42,489 nt of DNA. It comes from Dactylosporangium siamense. GTDB taxonomy: Bacteria > Actinomycetota > Actinomycetes > Mycobacteriales > Micromonosporaceae. Location of the stretch: assembly GCF_016862795.1 (NCBI RefSeq), contig NZ_BONQ01000179.1, forward strand, positions 1-42,489, read 5' to 3'. Of the stretch, positions 32,780-41,401 are shown piece after piece (position 1 is the stretch's first letter; each line of letters begins with the position of its first letter). Made by a program: the position numbers and the translations under genes. The notes below the pieces were generated by a model. That model made no database searches. It saw nothing but the letters and a program-made list of their open reading frames with translations, and was not told the DNA's origin.

Positions 32780-33904
32780 ATGAAACAGACGCTGCGGTTC
32801 GGTCGCATCGCCGGGATCCCGGTCGGTGTGCACTGGTCGGTGCTGGTGGTCATGTTCCTGCTGGCGGACCGCCTCGCGGTCGTTGTCCTGCCGGCCAGCG
32901 TGCCGGACCTTCCGTGGACCGTCGCGTGGCTGCTGGGGGTCGGCAGCGCCGCGCTGTTCCTACTGTCGCTGTTCGCCCACGAACTCGCCCATGCCCTGGT
33001 TGCCCGGCACTTCGGCATCCAGGTCGAGCGGTTGACGCTGTGGCTGCTCGGCGGCGTGGCGGAGTTCCGCGACGAGCCACCCGATGCCCGGTCCGATCTC
33101 CTGGTGGCCGCTGCCGGCCCGCTGACGAGCCTGGTGGCCGGCGTCGGGTCCGGGTCCGCCGCGCTGCTGCTGTCCCTGCTGGGCGGACCGCCCGCCGTTG
33201 TCGCGGCAGCGGGCTGGCTGGCGATGATCAATGTCGTCCTCGCCGTGTTCAACCTGCTGCCGGGCGCTCCGCTCGACGGCGGGCGGATGTTGCGCGCCGC
33301 GCTGTGGTGGTGGCGCGGTGACCGCGTCCGCGCCGCACTGACCGCCACCCGGATCGGTCACGCGCTGGGTGTGACCATGCTCCTCGTCGGGTTGGCCGAG
33401 TTGCTGGTCTTCCGCGCGTTGAGCGGTGTCTGGTTGGGGATCCTCGGCTGGTTCGTGCTCGCTGCGGCGAGCGCGGAGGGCGCGGGGGTGCGCACCCGCG
33501 CGACCCTGGACGGCCTGCCGGTCCGAGCCGTGATGCAGGCCGACCCGGTGTGCGGCGCACCCGACCAGAGCATCGAAAGCTTCGCCCTCACCGCCGCCGG
33601 TTCCCGCCAGCGGGTGTTCCCGCTCTGCGACGATGCGGGGCGACCCACCGGTATGGTGCAGCTCGCCACCCTCGCCCAGGTCCCCGTGCCGGACCGCTCC
33701 TCGACGACGCTCCGGCAGATCGCCCGACCCGCCACACTTGTCGACGCGGCGCAGACCGTCGCGAGCGTCGCGCTGCCCGCGCCGGACGACCGAGCGGCCG
33801 TCGTCGACGGCGGCAGACTCGTCGGCGTGCTGTCCGCCGATGACGTCGCCCGCGCGATCGAACTGGCGCGGTTGCGTGCGCCGGGGGTGAGCCGCACCGG
33901 GTGA
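32780..33904 (+). CDS. Site-2 protease (M50 family) with CBS-like C-terminus
   Basis: A 374-residue protein from ATG 32780 (GAGGTGAGG upstream). It is a multi-pass membrane metalloprotease: zinc motif HELAH with H67, E68 and H71, and the second motif LLPGAPLDGGRML with D166. The C-terminal ~120 residues contain two degenerate CBS motifs (VRAVMQADPVCGAPDQSIES, then VVDGGRLVGVLSADDVAR). This layout matches the Rv2625c-type proteins of the mycobacterial dormancy regulon. It would cleave membrane-embedded substrates, for example anti-sigma factors, but the substrate is not known. Confidence 0.92.
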   Translation: MKQTLRFGRIAGIPVGVHWSVLVVMFLLADRLAVVVLPASVPDLPWTVAWLLGVGSAALFLLSLFAHELAHALVARHFGIQVERLTLWLLGGVAEFRDEPPDARSDLLVAAAGPLTSLVAGVGSGSAALLLSLLGGPPAVVAAAGWLAMINVVLAVFNLLPGAPLDGGRMLRAALWWWRGDRVRAALTATRIGHALGVTMLLVGLAELLVFRALSGVWLGILGWFVLAAASAEGAGVRTRATLDGLPVRAVMQADPVCGAPDQSIESFALTAAGSRQRVFPLCDDAGRPTGMVQLATLAQVPVPDRSSTTLRQIARPATLVDAAQTVASVALPAPDDRAAVVDGGRLVGVLSADDVARAIELARLRAPGVSRTG

Positions 33905-34238
33905 TATTCCCGCGCCAACGGGTGATCCCGGGCAATCGACGGAGGTGATTCGGCGGCGCGGACCGGGTTACCTTCCGTCGACCTGAACTGCCGGGACGCG
34001 CACGGTGGTGGAATGCACGCAGGAAGCGGACATCGAGCGACGTCGCGCCTCGCGAGCGTGCCTCCGACGGTGGTGTCAGACACCGCCGCGTAGGGCCGGA
34101 CCACACAACGGACGAACGGGAACCATCCCGATCCCGGTCCGCGATGGCTGCTGTGCAGGAACGGAAGCGATCCTTGAGCAGTTCACCACCCGGAGCTCCG
34201 GTCCGCCCGGCCCGGTCGAGCGGCAGCGCGGCCCGGCC
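33905..34238. other. Intergenic stretch before the flavoprotein gene
   Basis: 334 bases without a supported gene. The frame of the following gene is open through part of it, but the translation is low-complexity and lacks a ribosome site. I looked for a DosR-like box and found no convincing one. Confidence 0.4.
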
Positions 34239-35813
34239 ATGATCTACGTCATCGGCTCAGGTCCGGCCGGTATTGCCGCAGCGGTCGCACTGACCCGGCA
34301 AGGACTGCACGTCACCGTCCTCGATGTGGGACTCACCCTGGAACCCACCAGGGCGTCGGCTGTCGGGCGGATGGCCGGACAGCGACCGGTGCAGTGGGCC
34401 GACGCGGATCTGGCGAGCGTTCAGGAGAACATGAACGCCAGCACCCGCGGTGTGCCGCTGAAGGTCAGCTTCGGTTCTGACTTCCCATACCGGGACGCTG
34501 AGCGGCACCTGCCGCGCCGCGCGACGGACGTCGGCGTGGTTCCGTCGTTCGGTCAGGGTGGATTCGGCAACGTCTGGGGCGCCGCCGCCCTGCCGTACCT
34601 GCCGGACGAGCTGGACGAATGGCCGATCGGACCCGGCGAGCTGGGACCACAGTTCGCCCAGGTGATGTCGTTCGTCGGCCTGTCCGGCGCGGCCGACGAC
34701 CTCGCGGAGCGGTTCCCGACGTACACCGACCGGTTGGAGTCGCTGCCGACGAGCCGGCAGGCGGAGGCGTTGCTGCGTGATCTGCGCCAGAACCAGCAGG
34801 CGCTGCGTGCGGAGGGGTTCGTGTTCGGCCGGGCACGTCTTGCGGTGGCCCGCCGCAACGCCGGTGGTCATCCGTGCGAGCGGTGCGGCTTGTGCATGTC
34901 CGGCTGTCCGTACGGGTTGATCTACAACCCGGCCACCACGCTGCGGGAGCTCGTCGCTCAGGGGAAGGTGACCTACGTCCCCGGTGTGCTGGTCACCAGG
35001 TTCGCGGAGCGTGACGGCGAAGTGCACATCGAAGGCCGCGACCGGGTCACGGGCGAGGAGGTCCACCACGTCGCCTCGCGGCTGTACGTCGCCGGCGGTG
35101 CGCTGTGTTCCACCAAGCTGTATCTGGAGTCGATCGGCGCCTACGGCCGCGAGGTTGTCATGCGCGACAGCCAGTACTTCCTGCTGCCGATGCTGCGCTA
35201 CTCGGGTGTCCAGGGCGTGTTCGACGAAGGGCTGCACACGCTGTCGCAGGTGTTCCTGGAGGTGTTCGATCCGCAGCTCTCGGCCAACAGCATCCATCTG
35301 CAGATCTACACCTACAACGAGCTCTACCGGCGGGCCATCGCCGCGGCCCTCGGCACCGCATATCCGGCCTTCCGCGCCGTCTCGTCGGCGCTGCTGCAGC
35401 GGATGCTGGTGATTCAGGGATACCTGCACTCGGACCTCTCCGGTGAGATAGGCCTGACGCTGCGCCGGGACGGGGCCCTGGACCTGCACGGCCGGCGCGG
35501 ACCGCAGACCCTTCCGGTGCTCAAGAAGCTCATCGCGAAGCTGTACCGCCACCGCTCGTTGTTCCGGGCGGTGCCGTTGGGCCCGACGATGAAGCTCGGC
35601 GAGCCGGGTCGCGGCTTCCACTGCGGTGGCACGCTGCCGATGCGCCGCAAGCCCGGCGACTTCGAGACCGACCCGCTGGGGCGCCCCGCCGGATTCGAAC
35701 GGGTGCACCTGGTCGACTCCACCGTCTTCCCCACCATCCCCGCCAGCACGATCACGCTGACGGTCATGGCGAACGCCTATCGGATCGGTGCCCACGAGGA
35801 CGCCGGCTCCTGA
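34239..35813 (+). CDS. GMC-type FAD oxidoreductase with a four-cysteine iron-sulfur motif
   Basis: A 524-residue protein; ATG 34239 is used because the FAD-binding strand starts at once (MIYVIGSGPAGIAAAVALTR). Features: the GxGxxG Rossmann loop, PSFGQGGFGNVWGAAA in the flavin region, and a C-terminal GMC-like tail (VDSTVFPTIPASTITLTVMA, then NAYRIG). In the middle, C213-x2-C216-x2-C219-x3-C223-P is exactly a [4Fe-4S] ferredoxin-type signature, preceded by H-P and followed by YGLIYNPATT. Electron transfer between flavin and cluster is therefore possible. The usual GMC active-site His-Asn pair is not clear. It has no signal peptide. It lies inside the stress cluster but is not a known DosR target. 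The substrate is unknown. Confidence 0.75.
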   Translation: MIYVIGSGPAGIAAAVALTRQGLHVTVLDVGLTLEPTRASAVGRMAGQRPVQWADADLASVQENMNASTRGVPLKVSFGSDFPYRDAERHLPRRATDVGVVPSFGQGGFGNVWGAAALPYLPDELDEWPIGPGELGPQFAQVMSFVGLSGAADDLAERFPTYTDRLESLPTSRQAEALLRDLRQNQQALRAEGFVFGRARLAVARRNAGGHPCERCGLCMSGCPYGLIYNPATTLRELVAQGKVTYVPGVLVTRFAERDGEVHIEGRDRVTGEEVHHVASRLYVAGGALCSTKLYLESIGAYGREVVMRDSQYFLLPMLRYSGVQGVFDEGLHTLSQVFLEVFDPQLSANSIHLQIYTYNELYRRAIAAALGTAYPAFRAVSSALLQRMLVIQGYLHSDLSGEIGLTLRRDGALDLHGRRGPQTLPVLKKLIAKLYRHRSLFRAVPLGPTMKLGEPGRGFHCGGTLPMRRKPGDFETDPLGRPAGFERVHLVDSTVFPTIPASTITLTVMANAYRIGAHEDAGS

Positions 35814-36006
35814 CCACGGTCGCCACCGACACCTGGCATCTGGTGCGACCTGGCTGTCCCGCGCCGCGACGGATGGTGACTGAGGGGGTGACGGCGGCTG
35901 GTGAACGGGCCGCAACGGGACGATTCGGGCCGAGCCGCGGGGGAATGACACACGCGGGGGAAGGACACACGGGTGCGTAGCGTAGCCAGCTCGTCGTTCT
36001 GATCAC

Positions 36007-37626
36007 TTGCGGTCAGGTTTGATCCTTTTGTCGCGCAGACTCATATCGGCCCCGCTCGTCATCGCTGCCCTGCTGGTGGCCGCTGTCGTCGGACTGGCCA
36101 GTTCGGGGCTGCTGAGCCCGTGGTGGTCGCTGTTCGTCGACGACGCCGGGCAGTTCCTCGCGGCGCTCGCCGCCACCCTCGCCTGCTGGTGCACCGCCCC
36201 TCGGCATACCGGCACGCAGCGATGGTGGCGGCTGTGGATGGGCGCCGCGACGTGCGGCTGGATGGTCGGGCAGTTTCTCTGGTCGTGGTATCAGCTGTTC
36301 CGCGACGTCGGGCTGCCGTCCCCCTCGCTCGCGGACGCCGCGTATCTGACCATGCCGGTGTTCGCGCTCGCGGCGATCGTCGTCCTGGCCGCCGAGCGGC
36401 CGGCACACGGCGTGCGCCGGCGCCGTCCGGAGCAGCTGGTGGTGGTCCTTGACGGGCTCATTGTCGTGGGTTCGCTGTTCGTGCTCAGCTGGGCCACCGC
36501 GCTCGGGGCGGTGGTGCGGGCCGGTGCGGCCACCCCGCTCGCCTACACCGTCGCGATCGCCTACCCGGTCACCGATCTGCTGCTGACGGTCATCGTCGTG
36601 CTGCTCATCGTCGCGACCGCGTCGGCGGCGAACCGGTTGCTGCTGATCACCCTCGGAGCCGGGCTGTTCTGCCTGTCGTTCTCGGACAGCCTCTTCGCGT
36701 ACATGGTGTCCGCGGGCGCGCACGGGATACCGCCGCTGGCCAATGCCGGGTTCGTCGCCGGGTACGCGCTCATCGCGGTCGCCGCGCTCACGGCGACCGG
36801 CGAGGCGCCGCGCTGGACCGTGCATCCGGGCGTCCGCTGGGGCCACCTGTTGCTGCCGTACGTGCCGGTCGCTGGCACAGGGGTGCTGTTGATTCTGCAA
36901 TTGATCCGGGGCATCCCGATGGACAGCGTCGAGATCGTCGTCGAGGCCGTGGTCATCTCACTGCTGATCCTCCGCCAGGCGGTGACGCTCGTCCAGAGCG
37001 CCGACCTGGTCGCGTCGAGGGCGCGGCTCGTGCTCGCCACCGACCTGACCCGCCGGCAGCTCGAACGCGACCTGCACGATGGCGTCCAGCAGCGACTCAT
37101 CTCGCTGGGCCTGGACATCCGCCTGGCCGAGGCGAGCGTGCCGCCGGAGCTGACGGAGCTCCGGCAGCAGCTGTCCGACGTCGTGGCGGGATTGAGCGGC
37201 ACGGTCGACGAGGTGCGGGAGCTCTCGCGCGGCGTACACCCGGCGATCCTCACCGAAGGCGGCCTGCGGCCGGCATTGCGCGCACTGGCCCGCCGCTCAG
37301 CCATCGGTGTCGCGCTCGACGTGCAGGTGGACGGCCGCCAACCGGAACCGATCGAGGTCGCCGCCTACTACGTGGTGGCCGAGGCGCTGACGAACGCCGC
37401 CAAGTACGCCCAGGCCACGCTCGTGCATGTCTGCGTGCAGACGCGGGATGGCTACCTGCACCTGACGGTGCGCGACGACGGCGTCGGCGGCGCGGACCCG
37501 AAGCGCGGCACCGGCCTCACCGGACTGACCGACCGGGTCGAGGCGATGGGCGGCACGCTGACCTTCGAGAGCCCGCCCGGTGAGGGCACCCGCCTGCAGG
37601 CCGACTTCCCGCTCGGCCGCGCGTGA
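36007..37626 (+). CDS. NarL-type sensor histidine kinase with multi-pass membrane sensor
   Basis: A 539-residue protein. TTG 36007 gives the longest plausible N-terminus, with no strong ribosome site, so the true start may lie slightly downstream. About eight or nine membrane segments occupy residues 10-320. The HisKA_3 dimerisation region has the phospho-acceptor H357 in ERDLHDGVQQRL, followed by a HATPase domain (VVAEALTNAAKYAQATLVHV as N-box, DDGVGGAD as G1, GTGLTGL as G2). These are the hallmarks of kinases that act on NarL/LuxR-type response regulators. No regulator gene is adjacent. The membrane sensor resembles no family I can name. Confidence 0.9.
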   Translation: MRSGLILLSRRLISAPLVIAALLVAAVVGLASSGLLSPWWSLFVDDAGQFLAALAATLACWCTAPRHTGTQRWWRLWMGAATCGWMVGQFLWSWYQLFRDVGLPSPSLADAAYLTMPVFALAAIVVLAAERPAHGVRRRRPEQLVVVLDGLIVVGSLFVLSWATALGAVVRAGAATPLAYTVAIAYPVTDLLLTVIVVLLIVATASAANRLLLITLGAGLFCLSFSDSLFAYMVSAGAHGIPPLANAGFVAGYALIAVAALTATGEAPRWTVHPGVRWGHLLLPYVPVAGTGVLLILQLIRGIPMDSVEIVVEAVVISLLILRQAVTLVQSADLVASRARLVLATDLTRRQLERDLHDGVQQRLISLGLDIRLAEASVPPELTELRQQLSDVVAGLSGTVDEVRELSRGVHPAILTEGGLRPALRALARRSAIGVALDVQVDGRQPEPIEVAAYYVVAEALTNAAKYAQATLVHVCVQTRDGYLHLTVRDDGVGGADPKRGTGLTGLTDRVEAMGGTLTFESPPGEGTRLQADFPLGRA

Positions 37627-37643
37627 GACCCAGCCGTCGTCTG

Positions 37644-37669
37644 CAGTTGTCGTTTTCAGTTGTCGTTTT
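37644..37669. repeat. 13-bp tandem repeat, two units
   Basis: CAGTTGTCGTTTT occurs twice in a row, then CAGTCGTCGTC begins a degenerate third unit. It lies between the kinase stop and the convergent GlsB-like gene and may play a part in termination (four-T runs), but no stem is visible. Confidence 0.75.
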
Positions 37670-37968
37670 CAGTCGTCGTCGTTGGAGAATGCCCTGGCCA
37701 GCAGCGCGGCCACGCCGACGCCGACGACGGCGATGCCGACCTGGACGCCCAGGACCAGCCAGTCGTAGGTGTGGCCGGCGACGGTGACGGACTTGTCGCT
37801 GTGCAGGTCCCACCGGTCCGCGGCCCACGTGCCGGCCACGGCGGCGCCCATGCCGATCAGGATCGTGAGGATCAGCCCGATTGGTTGCCGGCCGGGCAGA
37901 AGGATCCGGGCGACGATGCCGATGACCGCACCGAACACGATGGCTGGAAGGTAGTCCTGCACGCCCAC
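37669..37968 (-). CDS. GlsB/YeaQ/YmgE-family membrane protein
   Basis: A 99-residue protein. GTG 37968 is favoured because GAAAGGAC lies upstream; GTG 37962 is close. Three membrane segments are visible (YLPAIVFGAVIGIVARILLP, then GLILTILIGMGAAVAGTW, and LVLGVQVGIAVVGVGVAALL), with the conserved R-x-L-x-P-G-R-Q-P-I-G loop of the transglycosylase-associated family between the first two. The function is unknown, but family members are stress-induced. It ends in an acidic SNDDD tail. It is convergent with the first kinase and divergent from the second (289-bp gap). Confidence 0.85.
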   Translation of the reverse strand: MGVQDYLPAIVFGAVIGIVARILLPGRQPIGLILTILIGMGAAVAGTWAADRWDLHSDKSVTVAGHTYDWLVLGVQVGIAVVGVGVAALLARAFSNDDD

Positions 37969-38257
37969 GGTGAACGTCCTTTCGACAGTCGGCTCCGGTT
38001 GCATTGTGCGCGATGTACGCAAGCGCCGGAACACGTGTTTTGAGGAAGCGGACGCGCGCCGCTCAGGGCCGGTGGCCCGGGTTGCCACCTGCCCGGTCGC
38101 AATCGTGCATCTCGATACCGAGCGGAAAATGTTCGGTTTCTGCGGTTGTACGCTTGGTCTGAACCGACAGGTGAAATCAATCGCTGTGATGTCACCTTCG
38201 TCCAGCAGGTGCCCCGTCCGCTGCCCGTTGGCGATGGTGCGCTGAACGGAGATCAGT

Positions 38258-40297
38258 GTGAAGGCGCACAATCGGAGTTTCGGGCGCAGTCCGTCGCGGT
38301 CGGCACTCTTCAGCGCCGGTCTGACCCGTCGGGTCATGGTGCTGTGCCTGGTGTGCGCGGTGGCCTTGAGCACGGCCCTGGTGACGATGCTGGTGGCGGT
38401 GGCACGGCTGGACCGGGAGGTCCGCTCCGCGCGCAGCTCGCAGGCCGCACTCATCAGTGCCGGACACCTCCAGGCATCCGTGCTGTCGATGGAAAGCGCC
38501 GAACGCGGCTTTGTCATCACCCACGACCCGCGGTTCATGGCAACCTGGCAACAGGCCCGCGCGGCGATCCCACTGCAGTCCGTGCAACTGCAGATGCTCG
38601 TCTCCGAGGACGCCCAGCAGCACGCACGCGTCCAGCATCTCAACGACCAGATCACGACCTACGTGGCCGACATGTCGAAATCGACGGTGGCCGGCGCCGC
38701 CGGTCACATCCTGGTGCCCGATGCCACCCAACTGCTCAACAGCCAGCAGCGCCTCGACGCGATCCACACGGAGTTCGCCCAGTTCACCACGAGAGAGATG
38801 AGCGAAGCGGCCAGGCAGGCCGCCAGCGCCGACGAGGACACCGCCTGGGCGTGGGGCGTGGCAGGCCTCACACTCGCCGGGTCCCTGCTGGTCATGGCGG
38901 TGTACGCGGCGCTGATGAACCGTGGGATCGCCCGGCCGGTCGTGGCGGCCGCCGGGATGGCTGACGAACTCGCCGCCGGGGCCCTGTCCACCCGGATGCC
39001 TGAGAGCGGACCGCACGAGATCGGCGTGCTCCAGCGTTCGTTCAACGCCATGGCCAGATCGCTGGAGGCGTACCGCGACGACCTGCAGCGGCTTGTGGCC
39101 GAGCAGAGCGCCCTGCGACGGATCGCGACGCTGGTGGCCCGCGCCTCACCACCGGACACGGTGTTCGGCGCGGTCACCGAGGAGGTCGGGCAACTCCTGC
39201 GCGCTGACGTCGCCATGCTGCTGCGGTACGAGCCGGACAAGGAAGCAGTCATCGTCGCGGGGTGGAGCGAACACGGCGTGCCCTTCGTGGCCGGCACCCG
39301 CACGGCCCTGCCACCGGACGGCGCCGCCATGCACGTCTACGCCAGCCAGCGGCCCTGGTGGACCCGCGTCGGCGAGGGCACGACGGTGCCCGACCCGTTC
39401 CTGACCCGCTACGGGATCACGGTCTCCATCGGCGCGCCCATCGTCATGCAGGGCAACCTGTGGGGGGCGCTGATCGTCATGGCGGCAAGCGAGGAACAGC
39501 TGCGTCCCGACGATGCCGCCCGCACCGCCGACTTCACCGACCTCGTCGGCGTGGCCATCGCGAACCTGCAGGCCCGCGCCGACCTGACTGCCGCCAGTGT
39601 CCGGATCGTCGAAGCCAGCGACCAGGCCCGCCGCAAGCTCGAACGCGACCTGCACGACGGCACCCAGCAACGGCTCCTGGCCCTCCTGCTGGACCTGCGC
39701 CGAATCCACGCACTGGCCTCGGCGCCGCCACCGGAGCCGGCTGACGAACTGGCCGACGAACTGGCCGACGAACGAGCCTCGGCGCAGCCTCCGGTGCTCA
39801 CCGAGGAGCTCGCCGAGATCACCGACGAGCTGGCCGACGCCATCAACGATCTGCGGGAGTTCTCGCACGGCGTCCACCCGGTGATCCTGACCGAGCGCGG
39901 CCTCGAATCCGCCCTCAAGACCCTGACCCGCCGCTCACCGGTGCCGACCGAACTGCACATCCACCTGCCGTCCCGACTCCCACCGAACATCGAGACGAGC
40001 GCATACCACGTCGTCGCCGAGGCGATCACCAACACCGCCAAACACGCACACGCCACGCGCGTACGCATCGACGCCACCGCCGACGAACAGACCCTCCAGC
40101 TACGCATCGAGGACGACGGCGTCGGCGGCGCCGACCCGAGCGGCAGCTCCGGCCTTCGCGGCCTCGGCGACCGGGTCACCGCCCTGGGCGGCAGCAGCCG
40201 GCTCGCCAGCCCACCCGGACACGGCACCACCCTGTGGTTCACCATCCCCCTCAACCACACTCCCGCCCCCGAAAGCGTCGACGCCACCGGACGATAG
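38258..40297 (+). CDS. Sensor histidine kinase with CHASE3, HAMP and GAF domains (NarL type)
   Basis: A 679-residue protein from GTG 38258 (GGAG upstream). Domains in order: an N-terminal membrane helix (VMVLCLVCAVALSTALVTML), an extracytoplasmic CHASE3-like domain at about 50-190, a second helix (GVAGLTLAGSLLVMAVYAAL), HAMP at about 225-275, GAF at about 290-440 (VFGAVTEEVGQLLRADVAML), then HisKA_3 with H466 in ERDLHDGTQQRL and a HATPase domain (VVAEAITNTAKHAHAT, DDGVGGAD). A linker in the kinase core contains a 12-bp tandem repeat giving ADELADELADE, an unusual acidic helix at 39739-39774. Like the other kinase it has no adjacent response regulator. It may feed a DosR-like regulator encoded elsewhere. 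Confidence 0.92.
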   Translation: MKAHNRSFGRSPSRSALFSAGLTRRVMVLCLVCAVALSTALVTMLVAVARLDREVRSARSSQAALISAGHLQASVLSMESAERGFVITHDPRFMATWQQARAAIPLQSVQLQMLVSEDAQQHARVQHLNDQITTYVADMSKSTVAGAAGHILVPDATQLLNSQQRLDAIHTEFAQFTTREMSEAARQAASADEDTAWAWGVAGLTLAGSLLVMAVYAALMNRGIARPVVAAAGMADELAAGALSTRMPESGPHEIGVLQRSFNAMARSLEAYRDDLQRLVAEQSALRRIATLVARASPPDTVFGAVTEEVGQLLRADVAMLLRYEPDKEAVIVAGWSEHGVPFVAGTRTALPPDGAAMHVYASQRPWWTRVGEGTTVPDPFLTRYGITVSIGAPIVMQGNLWGALIVMAASEEQLRPDDAARTADFTDLVGVAIANLQARADLTAASVRIVEASDQARRKLERDLHDGTQQRLLALLLDLRRIHALASAPPPEPADELADELADERASAQPPVLTEELAEITDELADAINDLREFSHGVHPVILTERGLESALKTLTRRSPVPTELHIHLPSRLPPNIETSAYHVVAEAITNTAKHAHATRVRIDATADEQTLQLRIEDDGVGGADPSGSSGLRGLGDRVTALGGSSRLASPPGHGTTLWFTIPLNHTPAPESVDATGR

Positions 40298-40311
40298 CCG
40301 GACGAAGCCTT

Positions 40312-40500
40312 CTACCGCTTCAACGCCCGGTAACGCTTGAGAAGGGCAGTGATCTTCTCGTAGTTCGCGTCGCCGTTCAGTTCGGCCAGCAGGTCGTCCG
40401 GACACAACTCGTAGAGATCGCCCCACCACCGGCGACCCCTGTTGTCCCAGACGCGATACCCACCCGGTACCCCACGGGCGACGTACCGCTTCCTGCTCAC
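40312..40500 (-). CDS. Small hypothetical protein, 62 aa
   Basis: GTG 40500 is preceded by GGGGAGGGG, a strong ribosome site. The protein is basic (SRKRYVARGVPGGYRVWDNR, then RRWWGDLYELCPDDLLAELN) and resembles small proteins that I remember from Micromonosporaceae and actinomycete mobile regions. It is convergent with the second kinase (14-bp gap). No domain is known, and the WDxRxRRWWG motif is the most conserved-looking part. Confidence 0.65.
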   Translation of the reverse strand: MSRKRYVARGVPGGYRVWDNRGRRWWGDLYELCPDDLLAELNGDANYEKITALLKRYRALKR

Positions 40501-40646
40501 AGCCCCTCCCCGGCACACCCGCTGGGCGGCAGTCTACGAGCGCGATGCGGGCACCGCGACCGGTATTGGAGCGACGGCGCGGTCGTGCTCGGCCACCGCC
40601 GCTGGCCACTGCCCCTGGGCAGACACGGGAGCGATGTCGCGCCAGA

Positions 40647-41156
40647 CTAGGGACTGATCAGGGTCAGGGTGAGCGTGCTGACGTAGGTGCCTGTCGGTGA
40701 GGTATCCGGGATCCAAAGGGTCAGGTCGGCGCGGAGGTGCTGGGTGCCCAGGCCGCTGCCGGGCGAGGTCGAGCCGAGGACGGAGCCGCTTTCCAGCCCG
40801 ATGAGGCTGTTCCCCTGTTGCATTCGCGGGTTGACCTGTGGGCCGGGAGTCACGGACCCTTCGGCGTCGCTGCCAGTGGTCTGGAGTTGCGGCGCCCAGC
40901 CGAGCTCGACCGCGGACACGGTGGTTGTCCCGTTGACGAAGGCGCTGGCCTGGCCGGTCAGCGTCCAGTCGGGTTGGTCGGGGCGGGTGTCCACGACGGC
41001 GACCCCGTCGAGCGAGCCGGTGAACACCCAGGCGTGCCGGTGCTGGGTCGGGTCGGTGGCCTGGACCGGGTGGCCGGCCGCCGTCGTGGGGTCGACCTGG
41101 GTCAATCGTGCGGCCGGACGTGGTCCGACCCGGTGACCCGCCACCTCACCCGACAC
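40647..41156 (-). pseudogene. WxL-domain-like surface protein lacking its 5' end
   Basis: About 170 residues. The C-terminal part carries the WxL-type pattern: DWTLTGQASAFVNG (W-x-L), VELGWAPQL, then ADLTLWIPDTSPTGTY and VSTLTLTLISP at the end. Genuine WxL proteins are secreted and bind peptidoglycan non-covalently, yet this frame starts with MSGEVAGHRVGP and has no signal peptide or long N-terminal region. No continuation is found in other frames up to the tRNA 82 bp away. The 5' part was probably lost, perhaps when DNA integrated at the tRNA. A short expressed version cannot be excluded. Confidence 0.6.
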
Positions 41157-41238
41157 ACGTCACCGTGACGGCCCGGTGGTGCGTCGCTGGACCCGCGGAT
41201 CCCGGCGCGCTCGGCGGTGTAGGGTTCGATGGCGCCGG

Positions 41239-41315
41239 GTCCCCGTATCCCAACCGGCAGAGGAACGGAGCTCAAACCTCCGACAGTGTGGGTTCGAATC
41301 CCACCGGGGGCACCA
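41239..41315 (+). tRNA. Class I tRNA with CAA anticodon (tRNA-Leu-like), CCA encoded
   Basis: A 77-base cloverleaf. Acceptor GTCCCCG pairs with CGGGGGC (one G-U), then A and CCA. The anticodon stem CGGAG/CTCCG encloses the loop CTCAAAC, giving anticodon CAA (Leu, codon UUG). The T-arm GTGGG-TTCGAAT-CCCAC is perfect. The D-stem is short (TCC/GGA) with G18-G19 in the loop. The variable loop has only five bases (ACAGT), whereas normal tRNA-Leu has a long class II variable arm. I recall similar low-scoring 'Leu-CAA' tRNAs in other actinomycetes, whose charging is not clear to me. Confidence 0.8.
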
Positions 41316-41401
41316 ATCCGACGCCTTCTGTCGTGTGTCGGCTGTGCGTGCCGTAACTTCGACACGACACATCCGACACTTCACTGACCCGAGGCGGCGC
41401 C

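Noticed and set aside
35930-35960. DosR-like box upstream of the first kinase (GGGACGATTCGGGCC)
   Set aside because: The right half does not match GTCCC and the spacing is off by one.
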